DNA of 64,000 nucleotides from Gordonia hydrophobica NBRC 16057 (GTDB taxonomy: Bacteria > Actinomycetota > Actinomycetes > Mycobacteriales > Mycobacteriaceae). Shown in pieces: positions 20,370 through 29,906 of this stretch. The position numbers and the translations under genes were made by a program. Positions within the stretch are counted from its first letter, which is position 1, and each line of letters opens with the position of its first letter. A model generated the notes under the pieces. The model saw only the letters and a list, made by a program, of their open reading frames with translations. It was not told where the DNA came from and made no database searches. Location: NCBI RefSeq assembly GCF_001592365.1, contig NZ_BCWU01000007.1:237443-301442 (forward strand), read 5' to 3'.

Positions 20370-21889
20370 CCTCGATCTCCCACCACGATGAGGCCGCTGG
20401 CCTCGCGTCCGATGTATTCCTTCGTCCACGCCGCGTAGTCCGGGTCATCGCCCATGACGTCGGCGGTGACACCCATGTAGTCGAGCAGGCCGGGCACGGT
20501 CATCGGCTGGATCTGACCACCGAGGAAGCGGTCCACCAGGGTCTCGTGGTTGACGTTGTCCCGGTCCTTCCACCAGATCTGCCTGCAGCCGTTGGTGCAG
20601 AAGTGGTAGGTCTTCCCGTCGTACTTGAGGGAGTGGTCGCGGGTGCGCCACTGGCCGTTCCGCGACTGCGTCGGGTTGCAGGCCGGGAGGTGACAGGTGC
20701 TGCACAGCCACGGGAGCGTCTCGGGGAGCGTCGCCTCGACGTTGTTGGCGTTGATGTTGTCGATGATGACGTCCCACTTCTCGCCGTAGATCTTCTCCCA
20801 GGTGGGGTACTTCTCACGCAGCCAGTCGCGCTCGTCCTTCGAGACGCCGGCCTTCGGCTTCCACCACAGGGTGGGTCGCCACCACCACATGCCCATGTGC
20901 AGGCTGTGGTGCCAGGTGTCCAGACCGCGCATGAACTCGTCCCAGAACCACGGCTTCTTCAGCCCGTAATCGGAGATCGTCCGGATGAACTGATCGATGA
21001 TCCATTCCTCCATGAACTCCCGGTACGACTGCTTCCGATGCTCGACCGGCGTGTAATAGTCCATCGGCAGGCCGGTCAGCGCGGCGAACAACCGCGCTGA
21101 GCCCCAGAAGGCCTTGTCGATGACCCACTGCGCGCGGGCCGGGTCGTGCTCGACCAGGATTTCGAGCGTGGCGACGCCCTGCTGCGAATGGCGCGCCTCG
21201 TCGGTCTGAATGGACGAGATCATGTTCGCGAAGTTGATGTCGCCCGATTCGAGGGCGTCGGCCGACAACGCGACGAACTGCAGGTTGGTGAATCCGGTCT
21301 CGAAGGTGAGCGGCACCTGCAACGCGCAGTCGACGGCGTTGGAGGTCGTCATGATTCCGTCGAAGTAGGTGCGCAGTGCGATCGGCACCCAGTCGTTGGT
21401 GCTGTACGTCTTCTGCGTCCAGTCGAACTGCGGGTCCTTCGCTACGAACTCGTGACCGAAGTAGGTGGTCAGCGCGTTGTGCCGCAGCTCGTCGAGCTGG
21501 CCGTACGTCGCCATGTTCCGCCAGGCGCCGTTGAGGCCGAAGCGGGCCATCTTCAGTTCGGCGAGCGTGGCCGTGTACTCGACCTGGGCGACGCCGCCGA
21601 AGTGCATCTTGGTCGACGACTTCCAGCCCTCGTCGAGGCCGTCGAAGACCGGTGAGCGCTGCAGCGCGGCCTTGACCGCGTAGGTCGACGCCTCCTTCTC
21701 CTTCTGCGTGTAGACGTACTCCTGGTACGAGACCTTGTAGTCCTCCTCCCAGTCCAGCCAGGCCTCACGCGGCACCTTTCCGGTGCCGCAGAACCACTCC
21801 GGGTACACGGCCTCGTCGTCGACATACCGCAGGGTCCAGTCCACGTCGCGGACGAAGTCCTGCCATTCTTCTCGCTTGAGCAATGCCAT
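20366..21889 (-). CDS. Diiron monooxygenase alpha subunit (TmoA/IsoA-like)
   Basis: The 507-residue catalytic subunit activates O2 at a diiron centre to hydroxylate or epoxidise a hydrocarbon. Every ligand falls at the TmoA numbering: E104, E134, H137 (DELRH), E197, E231 and H234 (DEARH), and the gating residue T201 is kept. Residues 100 and 103, which line the T4MO pocket, are both Val here; I recall Ile100 and Gly103 in T4MO, so the substrate may differ. The C-terminus has the YHS-type segment YDGKTYHFCTNGCRQIWW. The substrate is not predictable; toluene, isoprene and small alkenes are candidates. Confidence 0.95.
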   Translation of the reverse strand: MALLKREEWQDFVRDVDWTLRYVDDEAVYPEWFCGTGKVPREAWLDWEEDYKVSYQEYVYTQKEKEASTYAVKAALQRSPVFDGLDEGWKSSTKMHFGGVAQVEYTATLAELKMARFGLNGAWRNMATYGQLDELRHNALTTYFGHEFVAKDPQFDWTQKTYSTNDWVPIALRTYFDGIMTTSNAVDCALQVPLTFETGFTNLQFVALSADALESGDINFANMISSIQTDEARHSQQGVATLEILVEHDPARAQWVIDKAFWGSARLFAALTGLPMDYYTPVEHRKQSYREFMEEWIIDQFIRTISDYGLKKPWFWDEFMRGLDTWHHSLHMGMWWWRPTLWWKPKAGVSKDERDWLREKYPTWEKIYGEKWDVIIDNINANNVEATLPETLPWLCSTCHLPACNPTQSRNGQWRTRDHSLKYDGKTYHFCTNGCRQIWWKDRDNVNHETLVDRFLGGQIQPMTVPGLLDYMGVTADVMGDDPDYAAWTKEYIGREASGLIVVGDRG

Positions 21890-21918
21890 TTGTCTAGATT
21901 CCTGTTCGTTCCGGAGGG

Positions 21919-22398
21919 TCAGTCGACTTCGAGGTGGCCGAGCTGGCGGCACACCCCGGCGTTGTCCCAGTAGGCGCGGATGTTGTCGATCAGTCCGTCC
22001 TGATCGACGTGCATGATGAAGAGGTGGGGCTCCGAGAAGGGCTGGTTCTGCGGCGCGATGAAGGCCCAGGCCGACTGCTGTGTGCCTGCGATGTCGCAGG
22101 CGACGACCACGTCGCCCTCGTCGTTGCCGTCGATGTGGTGCACCACGTTGAAGAGGTTCGGGAAGGCGTTGATCAACCCGCTCCAGATCACCTTGCCGAC
22201 GGTTCCGACCTTGCCGTCTCCGCGCATCACCCGCTGCTTGGCCCAGACCTCGAACGGAATGTACGAGAAGTCGGCGTTGGCGGTGCACAGATCCGTCATG
22301 GCCTCGACGTCGCGCGCTCGATAGGCGTCGAAGAACTCCGTGACCACCTCGGTCGGTGTGCGAGTCGCCGAGGCGGGTTCGTTCGCTAACAGATTCAT
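21919..22398 (-). CDS. NTF2-like (SnoaL-type) protein 2
   Basis: The 159-residue protein has the NTF2 pattern (EVVTEFFDAYRARDVEAMTDLC then strands with DVVVACDIAGTQQSAWAF and a C-terminal YWDNAGVCRQLGH). It lies 29 bases upstream of the alpha-subunit start on the same strand. GAGGAG is about 10 bases before the ATG. Its role in the pathway is unknown; it may isomerise or open an oxygenated product (inference). Confidence 0.82.
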   Translation of the reverse strand: MNLLANEPASATRTPTEVVTEFFDAYRARDVEAMTDLCTANADFSYIPFEVWAKQRVMRGDGKVGTVGKVIWSGLINAFPNLFNVVHHIDGNDEGDVVVACDIAGTQQSAWAFIAPQNQPFSEPHLFIMHVDQDGLIDNIRAYWDNAGVCRQLGHLEVD

Positions 22399-22421
22399 CG
22401 GTTCTACGTCTCCTCGAGTTG

Positions 22422-22856
22422 TCAGATGATGGTGGTCTGGTCGGTTCGCTTCACCGCGAGGCGCCGAAGCAGCTGGTTCTGGCACCAGTAGGCGTCGATC
22501 GCCGTGATCTCGTCGCCCGTCACGGTGAATCGCCATGCGCTGTCGACGTCCAGGTGCTTCTCCTGGTTGACCACGCCCCGATAGTCGGCGGACTGCGTTC
22601 CCTCGATCTTGATCTCGGACACGAGCACCTGGCCCAGGTCGATGACGCTGCGCACGGTCAGGCGCAGGTCCGGGAATGCGGTGACGATCTCGTCGAGCAC
22701 CGTGGAGATCACCTCCGCGCCCCTGCCCGCCAACTGCAGCGGATAGACGGTGACGTTCACATCCGACGCCACGGTCGACACCGCGGCAGCCACGTCGCGG
22801 TGGCGGAAGCCGGTGATGAACGCCTCCACCGTCTGGCGCGGGGTGGTCTGGGTCAT
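22422..22856 (-). CDS. NTF2-like (SnoaL-type) protein 3
   Basis: The 144-residue protein is a sibling of the gene at 21919: TVEAFITGFRHRDVAAAVSTVA, AFPDLRLTVRSV and the ending AYWCQNQLLRRLAVK. The shared YW.N/QN...RRL-type ending suggests an old duplication. The two genes are 23 bases apart. Function unknown. Confidence 0.8.
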   Translation of the reverse strand: MTQTTPRQTVEAFITGFRHRDVAAAVSTVASDVNVTVYPLQLAGRGAEVISTVLDEIVTAFPDLRLTVRSVIDLGQVLVSEIKIEGTQSADYRGVVNQEKHLDVDSAWRFTVTGDEITAIDAYWCQNQLLRRLAVKRTDQTTII

Positions 22857-22897
22857 TGCTGTCTCCTTGTCGCTGAGCGGCGTCCTGTCGTCGGTGT

Positions 22898-23914
22898 TCA
22901 TCGGTCGAGTGCCTTGAGAAGCGCGTCGGCGGTCGCGTCGGCGGAGTTCGGGTTCTGACCGGTGATGAGGTTCCGGTCCACCACCACATGGGAAGCCCAC
23001 GCGAACGGCGCGTCGTCGTACACGGCACCCGCGTTCTGGAGCGCCGAGGCGAGCAGCCACGGCATGCCGATCCGGCCGATCTTGTTCTGCTCCTCCTCCT
23101 CGTTGGTGAAGGCGGTGAGCCGGTACCCCTCGAACAGCCACTGCCCGTCCGCACGCTCCGGCGCCGACAGCAACATCGCCGGCGCGTGGCAGAGCGCGGT
23201 GATCGGCGCGCGCTTCTCGTGCAGGATCCCCAGCAGTCGACCCACGTCGGCGTTGTCCGCGAGGTCCACCATGGGTCCGTGCCCACCCGGCACGAAGACC
23301 GCGTCGAACTCTGCGAGATCGGCGTCGCTGAGGCTCGACAACGCGACCGGACTCCGGAAGCCGTCGATCGCCTGCAGTCGGGCCAGACGCTCGTCCGACA
23401 GCGCCTGCGCCGCGGCGTCCAGTTCGTTCACCGCGTCGCGCAACGCCTGCTCTGGCAGACCCCCGTCCAGACCTTCGGACAGCATCACGTCGACGAGCTT
23501 GCGATTGCCCGCCCAGGCGATCTTGGCCGCTTCACAGACCAGCGCATGGGCTTCGTCCTCAGTCTTGCCTGCGCCGATCAGGCGGAGGGTGATCCGCCGC
23601 GAGGCCATGAGTTCCTGCTGCGTGGTGTGGTCGAGCGTGATGCGGATGTCGTCGGGGTCCTGGTGGAAGGTCCGGTACACCGAGGCGAAGAAGTCGCGGT
23701 CCGCATCCGGGTAGTTGAAGATTCGCTCGAGGCTGTACGGATCCGGTACCGGGGCCTCGCCGTCGGCGGTGAGCACCACGACGTCGACGCCCGCGGCGAT
23801 GAATCGCTCGTAGGGCTTGAGCGCTTCCTCTGCCCAGTAGCCGGTCGGATAACCGGGGTTGTCGTCGAGGTCGATCTCGCGCGCACTGGACACGAGGTAG
23901 GCGATGCGTGGCAT
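22898..23914 (-). CDS. DJ-1/PfpI-like protein, long form
   Basis: The 338-residue protein has the DJ-1/PfpI core (FDAVFVPGGHGPMVDLA and the nucleophile ALCHAPAML) plus an insertion of about 100 residues in the first half (YSLERIFNYPDADRDFF to about DAAAQALSDERLARLQ) that is absent from the 13529 gene. Both proteins share NLITGQNPNS-type endings. The family includes glyoxalase III and deglycase enzymes, so a role in clearing reactive aldehydes or epoxides of the pathway is possible (inference). Confidence 0.82.
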   Translation of the reverse strand: MPRIAYLVSSAREIDLDDNPGYPTGYWAEEALKPYERFIAAGVDVVVLTADGEAPVPDPYSLERIFNYPDADRDFFASVYRTFHQDPDDIRITLDHTTQQELMASRRITLRLIGAGKTEDEAHALVCEAAKIAWAGNRKLVDVMLSEGLDGGLPEQALRDAVNELDAAAQALSDERLARLQAIDGFRSPVALSSLSDADLAEFDAVFVPGGHGPMVDLADNADVGRLLGILHEKRAPITALCHAPAMLLSAPERADGQWLFEGYRLTAFTNEEEEQNKIGRIGMPWLLASALQNAGAVYDDAPFAWASHVVVDRNLITGQNPNSADATADALLKALDR

Positions 23915-24042
23915 GTTTCTCCTCTGCTTGAAGGGGCTGTGCTGTACTTCAAAACGTTGCCAGGATGTGTGCCGGATAACATCGAAGAATCCTGCTGCGG
24001 ATTTGCGTATTCCTGCTCGCACCTGGGGAAATGCGTGGGCGC

Positions 24043-25527
24043 TCAGCGCGGGGAGGGCGGCTGGGTCATCTTCTCGAGCAGATAATGGGTCTCGAGGTAG
24101 GCGTCGATTCCCTCCGATCCGCCTTCGCGTCCGTGGCCGGACAGCTTGACGCCGCCGAACGGCACCGCGGCATTCGAGAGCAGGCCGGAGTTGATCGCGG
24201 TCATCCCGACTTCGAGTCGATTCGCCGCCCGTCGAGCACGGTCCAGATCGCGCGAGAAGATGTACGACGCGAGCCCCGACTCGGAGTCTGCGGCATCGGT
24301 GATGAGCCGCTCCTCGTCGTCGTACACCGTCACCGCGGCGACCGGCGCGAACCATTCGACGTCGGGACCGACCCGGGCGGGATCGGCGGCGCGGACGTCG
24401 CGCCGCAGCAGGGTCGCCGGGTGGAAGAAGCCGCCGGTGTCCGCCGTGTCGCCCTGCGCGAGCAGAGTGAAGCCGCTGTCGATGGCCGCCGCCACCCGTT
24501 GCCGTGTCCGCGTCAGCGCCCTGTCGTCGATGAGCGGTCCGACGCTCGACCTCGGATCGTCGCCGGGTCCGGAGTGCATCGCGGCGACCCGGGCTCCGAG
24601 CTCGCCGAGGAACTCCTCCGCCACCGAGGACGCGACGAGGATGCGGTTGGCCGCAGTGCACGCTTGACCGCTCCCGCGGAACTTCGCGTGCAGCACGCCG
24701 GTCACGGCGGCCTCCACCTCGGCGTCACCGAGGACGAGGAAGGGCGCATCACCGCCGAGCTCCATCGAGGTCCGGATCATGCGGTCGGCCGCCTGCCTGG
24801 TGAGTGTCCGCCCGACCGCCGTCGACCCGGTGAAGGTGACCTTGCGGAGCGCGGGGTCGGCGAGCAGTCGCTCACTCAGCGGTGCGGGCCTCGCGGTCGA
24901 GACCACGTTGACGACGCCGGGCGGAAGGCCCGCCTCGGCGAGCAGGTCGGTGAGCAGGAAGCACGTCAGCGGGGTGGCCTCGCTGGGCTTCACCACTGCG
25001 GTGCAGCCGGCGGCGAGTGCTGGTGCGAGTTTCCGGGTGATCATCGCGAGCGGGAAGTTCCACGGGGTCAGCACCAGACACGGCCCCACCGGGCGGCGGC
25101 TCACGTACATCGTCGCGCCGCCCTCCGGCAGGTCGCCGAACCGTCCGTGGAGGCGGACCGCCTCCTCGGCGTACCAGCGGAGGAAGTCGGCGGCGTACGA
25201 GACCTCCGCCCGTGCGTCCGCCACCCGCTTTCCGGCCTCGGCGACGATGAGCGCGGTGAACTCGGCGGCGCGCTCGCGGACCAGCGCGTCGAGACGATGC
25301 AGCACCTCGGCGCGGGTCCGCGACGGTGTCATCGCCCACGACGTCTGGACCGCGGCGGCGGCAGCGAGTGCGGCATCGGCCTCGTCGAGGGTGGATTCGG
25401 CGACGTGCGCCAGGTCCTTCCCGGTGGCCGGGTCGTGCACTGCGAAGCAGTCACTGCCGGTGGGCGTCCGCCAGCTGCCATCGATGAAGGTGCCCGGCCG
25501 GATCTGCTGTGGGGGTGTCGAGTCCAT
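24043..25527 (-). CDS. NAD(P)-dependent aldehyde dehydrogenase
   Basis: The 494-residue protein is an aldehyde dehydrogenase of the succinate-semialdehyde type: TPWNFPLAMITRKLAPALAAG, FTGSTAVGRTL, the general base in MELGGDAPFLV and the catalytic cysteine in RGSGQACTAANR (about residue 290). It is the first gene of the leftward monooxygenase cluster, separated from the DJ-1-like gene by 128 bases. It probably oxidises an aldehyde made downstream of the monooxygenase (inference); a GABA-pathway role is less likely here because gadB is 17 kb away. Confidence 0.9.
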   Translation of the reverse strand: MDSTPPQQIRPGTFIDGSWRTPTGSDCFAVHDPATGKDLAHVAESTLDEADAALAAAAAVQTSWAMTPSRTRAEVLHRLDALVRERAAEFTALIVAEAGKRVADARAEVSYAADFLRWYAEEAVRLHGRFGDLPEGGATMYVSRRPVGPCLVLTPWNFPLAMITRKLAPALAAGCTAVVKPSEATPLTCFLLTDLLAEAGLPPGVVNVVSTARPAPLSERLLADPALRKVTFTGSTAVGRTLTRQAADRMIRTSMELGGDAPFLVLGDAEVEAAVTGVLHAKFRGSGQACTAANRILVASSVAEEFLGELGARVAAMHSGPGDDPRSSVGPLIDDRALTRTRQRVAAAIDSGFTLLAQGDTADTGGFFHPATLLRRDVRAADPARVGPDVEWFAPVAAVTVYDDEERLITDAADSESGLASYIFSRDLDRARRAANRLEVGMTAINSGLLSNAAVPFGGVKLSGHGREGGSEGIDAYLETHYLLEKMTQPPSPR

Positions 25528-25660
25528 GGCGGAAAGTAAACGACCATGGCCGAACCGGTGGAAGGCTCCTCGGCCGACGAGCGACGATCCCGCTATTTGT
25601 CCACTGGAATCGGCAACTTCGCACTTGCGGACCGTGAGTGGGAGGGTGAACGCCGACGGA

Positions 25661-26242
25661 TCAGTGCGACGGGCGGCTGGAGAAGTCGGGCCGCCGCGGC
25701 AGCGTGTCGATCACCGCGCGGATCGTCGGCCATCCGTCGACGAAGGCCGTCGACGGATCGTGCAGGACCCGTAGTCTCGCGCCACCGAGGAGCAGGGTGA
25801 TCAACGCGGCGACGCCCTCCGGATTCAGGAACTCCCGCTCGATCAGCGGCCACAACTCACCGACCGTGCGGGCATTGCGCCGCGCGAAGTAGTCGTGCGC
25901 GGGATGCGAGGGATTCAGTGCTTCCCCCTCGAGGAGGTCGAAGGCGAGGGACCGCTCGGCCTGCGGGCGATAGTGGTCGAGGATCGAGTCGATCGCGGCG
26001 AGGAGCGAACTGGTGTCGACCGCGATGCGCGGCGCCTCGTGCGCGTCGCGCGTCTCCAGCACCGCGACGAGCAGGTCCTCCATCGTCGGGAAGTACCTGA
26101 TCAGACCCGGCGTCGACATTCCGGCGCGGCGGGCCATCTCGCGGAGACTGAGCGAGGAGTAGCCGTCGGTGGCGATCGCTTCGGTGGCGACCGCGATGAT
26201 CTCGGCTCGACGCTCGTCCACCGACAGTCGCCGTCGGGCCAC
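25661..26242 (-). CDS. TetR-family transcriptional regulator
   Basis: The 193-residue protein has an N-terminal helix-turn-helix (ATDGYSSLSLREMARRAGMS then PGLIRYFPTMEDLL) and a ligand-binding C-terminal domain. I choose the GTG at 26242 because GAGG lies 6 bases upstream; a GTG at 26254 directly abuts a GAGGAGA. It sits between the secreted SGNH hydrolase gene and the monooxygenase cluster, all on the minus strand. The double TetR-type operator at 27275-27324 in front of the hydrolase is a likely binding site (inference). Confidence 0.85.
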   Translation of the reverse strand: MARRRLSVDERRAEIIAVATEAIATDGYSSLSLREMARRAGMSTPGLIRYFPTMEDLLVAVLETRDAHEAPRIAVDTSSLLAAIDSILDHYRPQAERSLAFDLLEGEALNPSHPAHDYFARRNARTVGELWPLIEREFLNPEGVAALITLLLGGARLRVLHDPSTAFVDGWPTIRAVIDTLPRRPDFSSRPSH

Positions 26243-26263
26243 GACGCACCTCACTCTCCTCGA

Positions 26264-26302
26264 CGACGTCGCCGGTCCGCGCAGTGCGGACCGGCGACGT
26301 CG
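26264..26302. terminator. 17-bp perfect hairpin between hydrolase and tetR genes
   Basis: CGACGTCGCCGGTCCGC (26264-26280) pairs perfectly with 26286-26302 around the 5-base loop GCAGT. It lies after the hydrolase stop and before the tetR ribosome site, so it probably ends or reduces read-through from the hydrolase. Confidence 0.7.
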
Positions 26303-26348
26303 AGTGTAGTGACGACCTCACGTCACCGGGCGAGGAGCCGCGTCGCGC

Positions 26349-27218
26349 TCACAACTGACCGACGGCCTCGTCGACGACTGCCGCCATGTGGCGCTCACCG
26401 AGCGCGTTGGGGTGTAGGCCGACGGACTGGGCGGCCCCGAGAGCAGGCTCCACGTACCGGACACCGCGCGGCGTGCATGCTTCGTGCCCGACGGAACTCG
26501 CGGCCACATCGACGAAGGTGACGCCCGTGCGCTTCGCTGCTCGTTCGATGGCCGCTGACAGCTCGGTCTGGACCCGGTAGGCGGTCTTCAGGTCGCCTCG
26601 CGCGATCGGGACGCCGGGGCAGGCGACGGCACGGTTCGGCACCAGCCGCAGGTAGTTCAAGGCGAAGACCTTCGCATGCGGCGCCCGCTGGGTGACCGCC
26701 CGCATGGCCCGAACCAGGTTCGGATAGGTCCGTGTCCGGATCTGGCGGATCAGATCCTTCGCGAACAGATCGCCGCACGGTGTTCCCGATGCGGCGCCGA
26801 AAGCGCCGACCAGGGCGCACTTGGCGACCATCGACGCGAAGACGTCGCCGTCGTTGCCGCCGATCGAGAAGGTCACGAGATCGGTGTCTCGACTCAGTGC
26901 GTCGAGCTGAGGCCGGACACCGGCCTTCTGCGACGTGAAGAAGTCCGCCGACGTCGCTGCACCGCAGCTGACGTCGGTGAGCCGGTAGCCGTTCTTCTCC
27001 GCGAGCACGTGCGCGTAGTTGCGCGCTGATCGCAGGCACGGCTTTCCGCCTGGCACCACCGGCTCCACGCCTGCAGCGGACGAGAAGCTGTCGCCCATCG
27101 CCACATAGTCCACGACCGGCGCGGCATCCGCCTGCGCAGTCGGCACGAGCATCGCTCCCATCGCCGTCATCATCGCGGCAGCCACCGCCGCCACCCTCGT
27201 CAACCGACTCAGCCCCAC
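26349..27218 (-). CDS. Secreted SGNH/GDSL-family hydrolase
   Basis: The 289-residue protein has a signal peptide (RLTRVAAVAAAMMTAMGAML then AQADA, cut near residue 33) and the SGNH blocks: GDSFSSAAG (Ser nucleophile), GGNDGD (Asn) and the C-terminal DxxH-like GLHPNALGERHM (His). Six cysteines suggest disulfide bonds outside the cell. The family includes lipases and esterases; the substrate is unknown. The GTG start has GGAG 5 bases upstream. A double operator overlaps the promoter. Confidence 0.88.
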   Translation of the reverse strand: MGLSRLTRVAAVAAAMMTAMGAMLVPTAQADAAPVVDYVAMGDSFSSAAGVEPVVPGGKPCLRSARNYAHVLAEKNGYRLTDVSCGAATSADFFTSQKAGVRPQLDALSRDTDLVTFSIGGNDGDVFASMVAKCALVGAFGAASGTPCGDLFAKDLIRQIRTRTYPNLVRAMRAVTQRAPHAKVFALNYLRLVPNRAVACPGVPIARGDLKTAYRVQTELSAAIERAAKRTGVTFVDVAASSVGHEACTPRGVRYVEPALGAAQSVGLHPNALGERHMAAVVDEAVGQL

Positions 27219-27274
27219 GCCTTCTCCACACCTGCGAGACGCCCACCACTGCGATGGGCGATTGTGGCGTGAAC

Positions 27275-27324
27275 ACTAACTGACAGACGTCAGATAGTCC
27301 ACTACTTGACGTCTGTCAGTTAGT
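27275..27324. promoter_or_regulatory. Double TetR-type operator over the hydrolase promoter
   Basis: The 18-base arm ACTAACTGACAGACGTCA (27275-27292) is repeated perfectly inverted at 27307-27324. Each half also extends into a 24-base palindrome with ACTA ends and a TGAC-N4-GTCA core (27275-27298 and 27301-27324, 2 bases apart). On the minus strand CTGACA (27314-27319) and TATCTG (27291-27296) form -35 and -10 boxes with a 17-base spacer, so both operators cover the promoter of the SGNH hydrolase. Confidence 0.7.
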
Positions 27325-27359
27325 CCGAGTCTCACCTCATATCGGCCGGGCGCACCCGC

Positions 27360-27947
27360 CTACGCGTCGTACCGCGGCAACAGGCCCGACTCGAGGGCCT
27401 GCGCCAACGACGGCGCCGCGAGGTCCTTGGCCGACAGTTCGTAGTCGAGGGACGCACCGTCCCGCGCCACGCGCGGCCACTGGATGTCGACTTCCGGGTC
27501 ACGTGGGTTCACCCCGTGCTCGCCGTCCGGGCGATAGCCAGTGGAGCACAGGTAGGTGACCGTCGATCCGTCCACCAGGGAGCAGAAGCCGTGGCCGAGA
27601 CCCTCGGAGAGGTAGACGGCCTTGCGGTCGACGTCGTCGAGCAGAACCGCGTCCCACTGCCCGAAGGTCGGCGATCCCACGCGGACGTCGACGATCACGT
27701 CGAGGATCGATCCCACAGTGCAGGTCACGTACTTCGCCTGACCGGGTGGGACGTCGGCGAAGTGAATGCCCCGGACCACCCCGGCCGCCGACACCGAGGT
27801 GTTGACCTGTGCGAGGTCGAAGCGGTGTCCGATGGTCTCGGCGAGGACGTCGGCCTTGAACGCCTCGAGGAAGACGCCGCGATCGTCGCCGTGCACGACG
27901 GGCGTGAACTCCCACGCCCCTGAGATCGTCAGTTCTCGGACCTTCAT
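27360..27947 (-). CDS. rmlC: dTDP-4-dehydrorhamnose 3,5-epimerase
   Basis: RmlC epimerises dTDP-4-keto-6-deoxyglucose at C3 and C5 on the way to dTDP-L-rhamnose, which links arabinogalactan to peptidoglycan in mycolata. The 195-residue cupin has the catalytic base region VVRGIHFADVPPGQAKYV, GSILDVIVDVRVGSP and the YLSEGLGHGF segment. It lies 4 bases after rmlA on the same strand. Confidence 0.95.
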   Translation of the reverse strand: MKVRELTISGAWEFTPVVHGDDRGVFLEAFKADVLAETIGHRFDLAQVNTSVSAAGVVRGIHFADVPPGQAKYVTCTVGSILDVIVDVRVGSPTFGQWDAVLLDDVDRKAVYLSEGLGHGFCSLVDGSTVTYLCSTGYRPDGEHGVNPRDPEVDIQWPRVARDGASLDYELSAKDLAAPSLAQALESGLLPRYDA

Positions 27948-27951
27948 CTGC

Positions 27952-28827
27952 TCACAGCTCCCGTCCGCGCTCGACCAGGTCGAGCAGATAGTGTCCGTAA
28001 CCCGACTTCGCCAGTCGCGTCGCGGCGTCGCGCAAATCCTCGTCTCCTAGGTACCCGAGCCGCCACGCGATCTCCTCCGGCACCCCGATCTTCAGCCCCT
28101 GACGCTGCTCCACGGTCCGAACGAAGTTGCCCGCGTCGAGGAGCGAGTCGAAGGTGCCGGTGTCGAGCCAGGCGGTGCCGCGCGGCAGCACGGTGACGTG
28201 CAGCTTCCCGCGGCGGAGGTATTCGGCGTTGACGTCGGTGATCTCGTACTCGCCACGCGCCGATGGCGTCAGACCGGCGGCGATCTCGACGACGTCGCTG
28301 TCGTAGAAGTACAGGCCGGGCACGGCGTAGCGGGACCGCGGGTTCGCGGGCTTCTCCTCCAGCGAGACCGCGTTGCCGTCGCCGTCGAACTCCACGACGC
28401 CGTACGCGGTGGGATCCGCGACGCGGTAGGCGAAGATCGCACCGCCGTCGATCCGGTCGAAGCCCTGCAACCGAGAACCGAGGCCCGGACCGTAGAAGAT
28501 GTTGTCGCCCAACACCAGCGCGACGGAGTCGTCGCCAATGTGGTCGGCCCCGAGCACGAACGCCTGCGCCAGACCGTTCGGCTCGCTCTGCACCGTGTAG
28601 GTGAGGCGCACCCCGAACTGGGAGCCGTCGCCGAGCAGGTTCTCGAACGAAGCCCGGTCACCCGGCGTCGTGATGATCAGGATGTCGCGGATGCCCGCGA
28701 GCATCAAGGTGGAGAGCGGATAGTAGATCATCGGTTTGTCGTAGACCGGCACGAGCTGTTTGCTGACGCCCTGGGTGATCGGGTGCAGTCTGCTCCCGGT
28801 TCCGCCGGCGAGGATGATTCCGCGCAT
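27952..28827 (-). CDS. rmlA: Glucose-1-phosphate thymidylyltransferase
   Basis: RmlA joins glucose-1-phosphate and dTTP to give dTDP-glucose. The 291-residue protein starts with the nucleotide-binding signature [18 protein letters not shown] and has [20 protein letters not shown] and VLGDNIFYG, all typical. It is transcribed with rmlC and is divergent from rmlB across a 58-base gap. Confidence 0.96.
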   Translation of the reverse strand: MRGIILAGGTGSRLHPITQGVSKQLVPVYDKPMIYYPLSTLMLAGIRDILIITTPGDRASFENLLGDGSQFGVRLTYTVQSEPNGLAQAFVLGADHIGDDSVALVLGDNIFYGPGLGSRLQGFDRIDGGAIFAYRVADPTAYGVVEFDGDGNAVSLEEKPANPRSRYAVPGLYFYDSDVVEIAAGLTPSARGEYEITDVNAEYLRRGKLHVTVLPRGTAWLDTGTFDSLLDAGNFVRTVEQRQGLKIGVPEEIAWRLGYLGDEDLRDAATRLAKSGYGHYLLDLVERGREL

Positions 28828-28852
28828 GTGCCAACCCTATCGGTACTGTTGA

Positions 28853-29890
<1,038 letters not shown>

Positions 29891-29906
29891 TCGGAGACTT
29901 CTTCCC

